Positions 40,307 to 40,655 of a stretch of DNA of 40,655 nucleotides are shown here, piece after piece (position 1 is the stretch's first letter; every line of letters begins with the position of its first letter). This DNA is from Clostridiaceae bacterium (GTDB taxonomy: Bacteria; Bacillota; Clostridia; Oscillospirales; QAMX01): NCBI GenBank assembly GCA_018384365.1, contig JAHAYX010000011.1, positions 1 through 40,655 on the forward strand, read 5' to 3'. Position numbers and translations under genes: made by a program. The notes below the pieces were generated by a model. It was given only the letters and a program-made list of their open reading frames with translations. It ran no database searches and had not been told where the DNA came from.

Positions 40307-40655
40307 TCATTTCTTCATGGGGATGAGCAAAAGCTCGCCCCTTGCGGGTACGCTGTCCGTGTTCATCTGGTTTGCCAGTGCAATCGCCTCCACGGTCGTA
40401 TGGTATTCCCGCGCAATTTCCCACAGCGTCTCGTCGCCCGACACGCGCCGGATCAGTGCCGACATCCGGCTGTAACCGTCCGGCGGGAATTCCTCGCCCC
40501 ATTCAACAGCGTCCACCATGGCGACGCGCTGGACTTTTTCCTCCCCGGCGCAAAACACGGCACCGATTTCCACATTAATTCCCCCGGAGGCCGAAGGCGT
40601 CACGGTAAACGTCTCACTCTCGGTCTTGACACGGGCCGGAGCTTCTCCCCTCACC
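40307..40655 (-). CDS. DUF3794/LysM domain protein, 5' truncated by the window edge
   Basis: About 115 C-terminal residues are visible. The first part (about 1-65: TESETFTVTPSASGGINVEI and on) resembles a DUF3794 spore-coat repeat; the second (about 70-115: SGDETLWEIAREYHTTVEAI, then LANQM and LLLIPMKK) is a LysM domain that binds peptidoglycan or cortex. Proteins of this layout are the usual upstream neighbours of spoIVA in Clostridia and are thought to join coat or cortex assembly. The stop is 11 bases before the spoIVA start. The frame runs off the end of the window, so the true start lies beyond 40655. Confidence 0.85.
   Translation of the reverse strand, partial: VRGEAPARVKTESETFTVTPSASGGINVEIGAVFCAGEEKVQRVAMVDAVEWGEEFPPDGYSRMSALIRRVSGDETLWEIAREYHTTVEAIALANQMNTDSVPARGELLLIPMKK

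Noticed and set aside
1-40655. tRNA, rRNA, CRISPR, transposase or phage genes
   Set aside because: Intergenic stretches were read on both strands for TTCGA-type tRNA arms, regular spacer repeats and transposase motifs; none was found.

Overview
The window looks like a chromosomal segment of a spore-forming, moderately GC-rich member of the Clostridia. An Oscillospirales-type gut bacterium is my inference from gene content and protein style; I could not run a taxonomic search. The evidence is spoIVA, a YtvI-like sporulation membrane protein, a SpoIIIE/FtsK translocase, a DUF3794/LysM-type spore protein, a V-type ATPase, a pyrophosphate-type phosphofructokinase, strong AGGAGG ribosome sites and Gram-positive sigma-A promoters. 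No tRNA, rRNA, CRISPR array, phage or transposase gene was seen.

Layout. (1) 1-4041 (+): end of a V-type ATPase operon (subunits F, A, B, D). (2) 4164-6576 (-): DUF3810 metallopeptidase-like protein, acetyltransferase and VanY-like D,D-carboxypeptidase. (3) 6858-7973 (+): rplM-rpsI behind a long structured leader. (4) 8149-11244: a PNPOx-like gene, then a MerR-controlled ABC exporter operon (-). (5) 11349-16140 (-): accessory stretch with an acetyltransferase, an isochorismatase-like hydrolase, several very small membrane or soluble proteins, two secreted proteins, and a TetR regulator with two identical 18-bp operators. (6) 16350-18591: MarR plus flavoprotein (+) converging on a serine hydrolase (-). 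(7) 18728-21329 (+): YabE-like 3D/G5 protein, ksgA and a cobalamin-dependent methionine synthase activation-like protein. (8) 21368-22683 (+): infC-rpmI-rplT with an attenuator-type leader and an ATC start for infC. (9) 22735-24348 (-): a visibly more AT-rich pair of exported proteins. (10) 24434-31078: translation and RNA-maintenance genes (trmB, pth, tcdA, rsmE, prmA) with pfp, a membrane protein and a flavin-reductase-like gene. (11) 31168-34800 (-): uppP then ftsK/spoIIIE. (12) 34811-37452 (-): hom-glyA. (13) 37531-40655: ytvI-like gene (+) converging on spoIVA and a LysM gene (-).

How it works together. Most of the window is conserved housekeeping: ATP-driven ion transport, ribosome synthesis and modification, envelope lipid recycling, chromosome segregation, amino-acid synthesis and spore coat assembly. 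The variable part is 8.1-18.6 kb plus 22.7-24.3 kb, where three one-component regulators (MerR, TetR, MarR) each sit beside a palindromic site that overlaps a recognisable promoter. The least explained material is the set of tiny, translationally coupled ORFs: 42 and 82 aa at 12.4-12.75 kb; 73 and 50 aa at 14.1-14.5 kb; 68 aa at 15.2 kb. I did not find a clearly novel multi-gene machine. The TetR locus with twin operators and small proteins is the best candidate for something undescribed.
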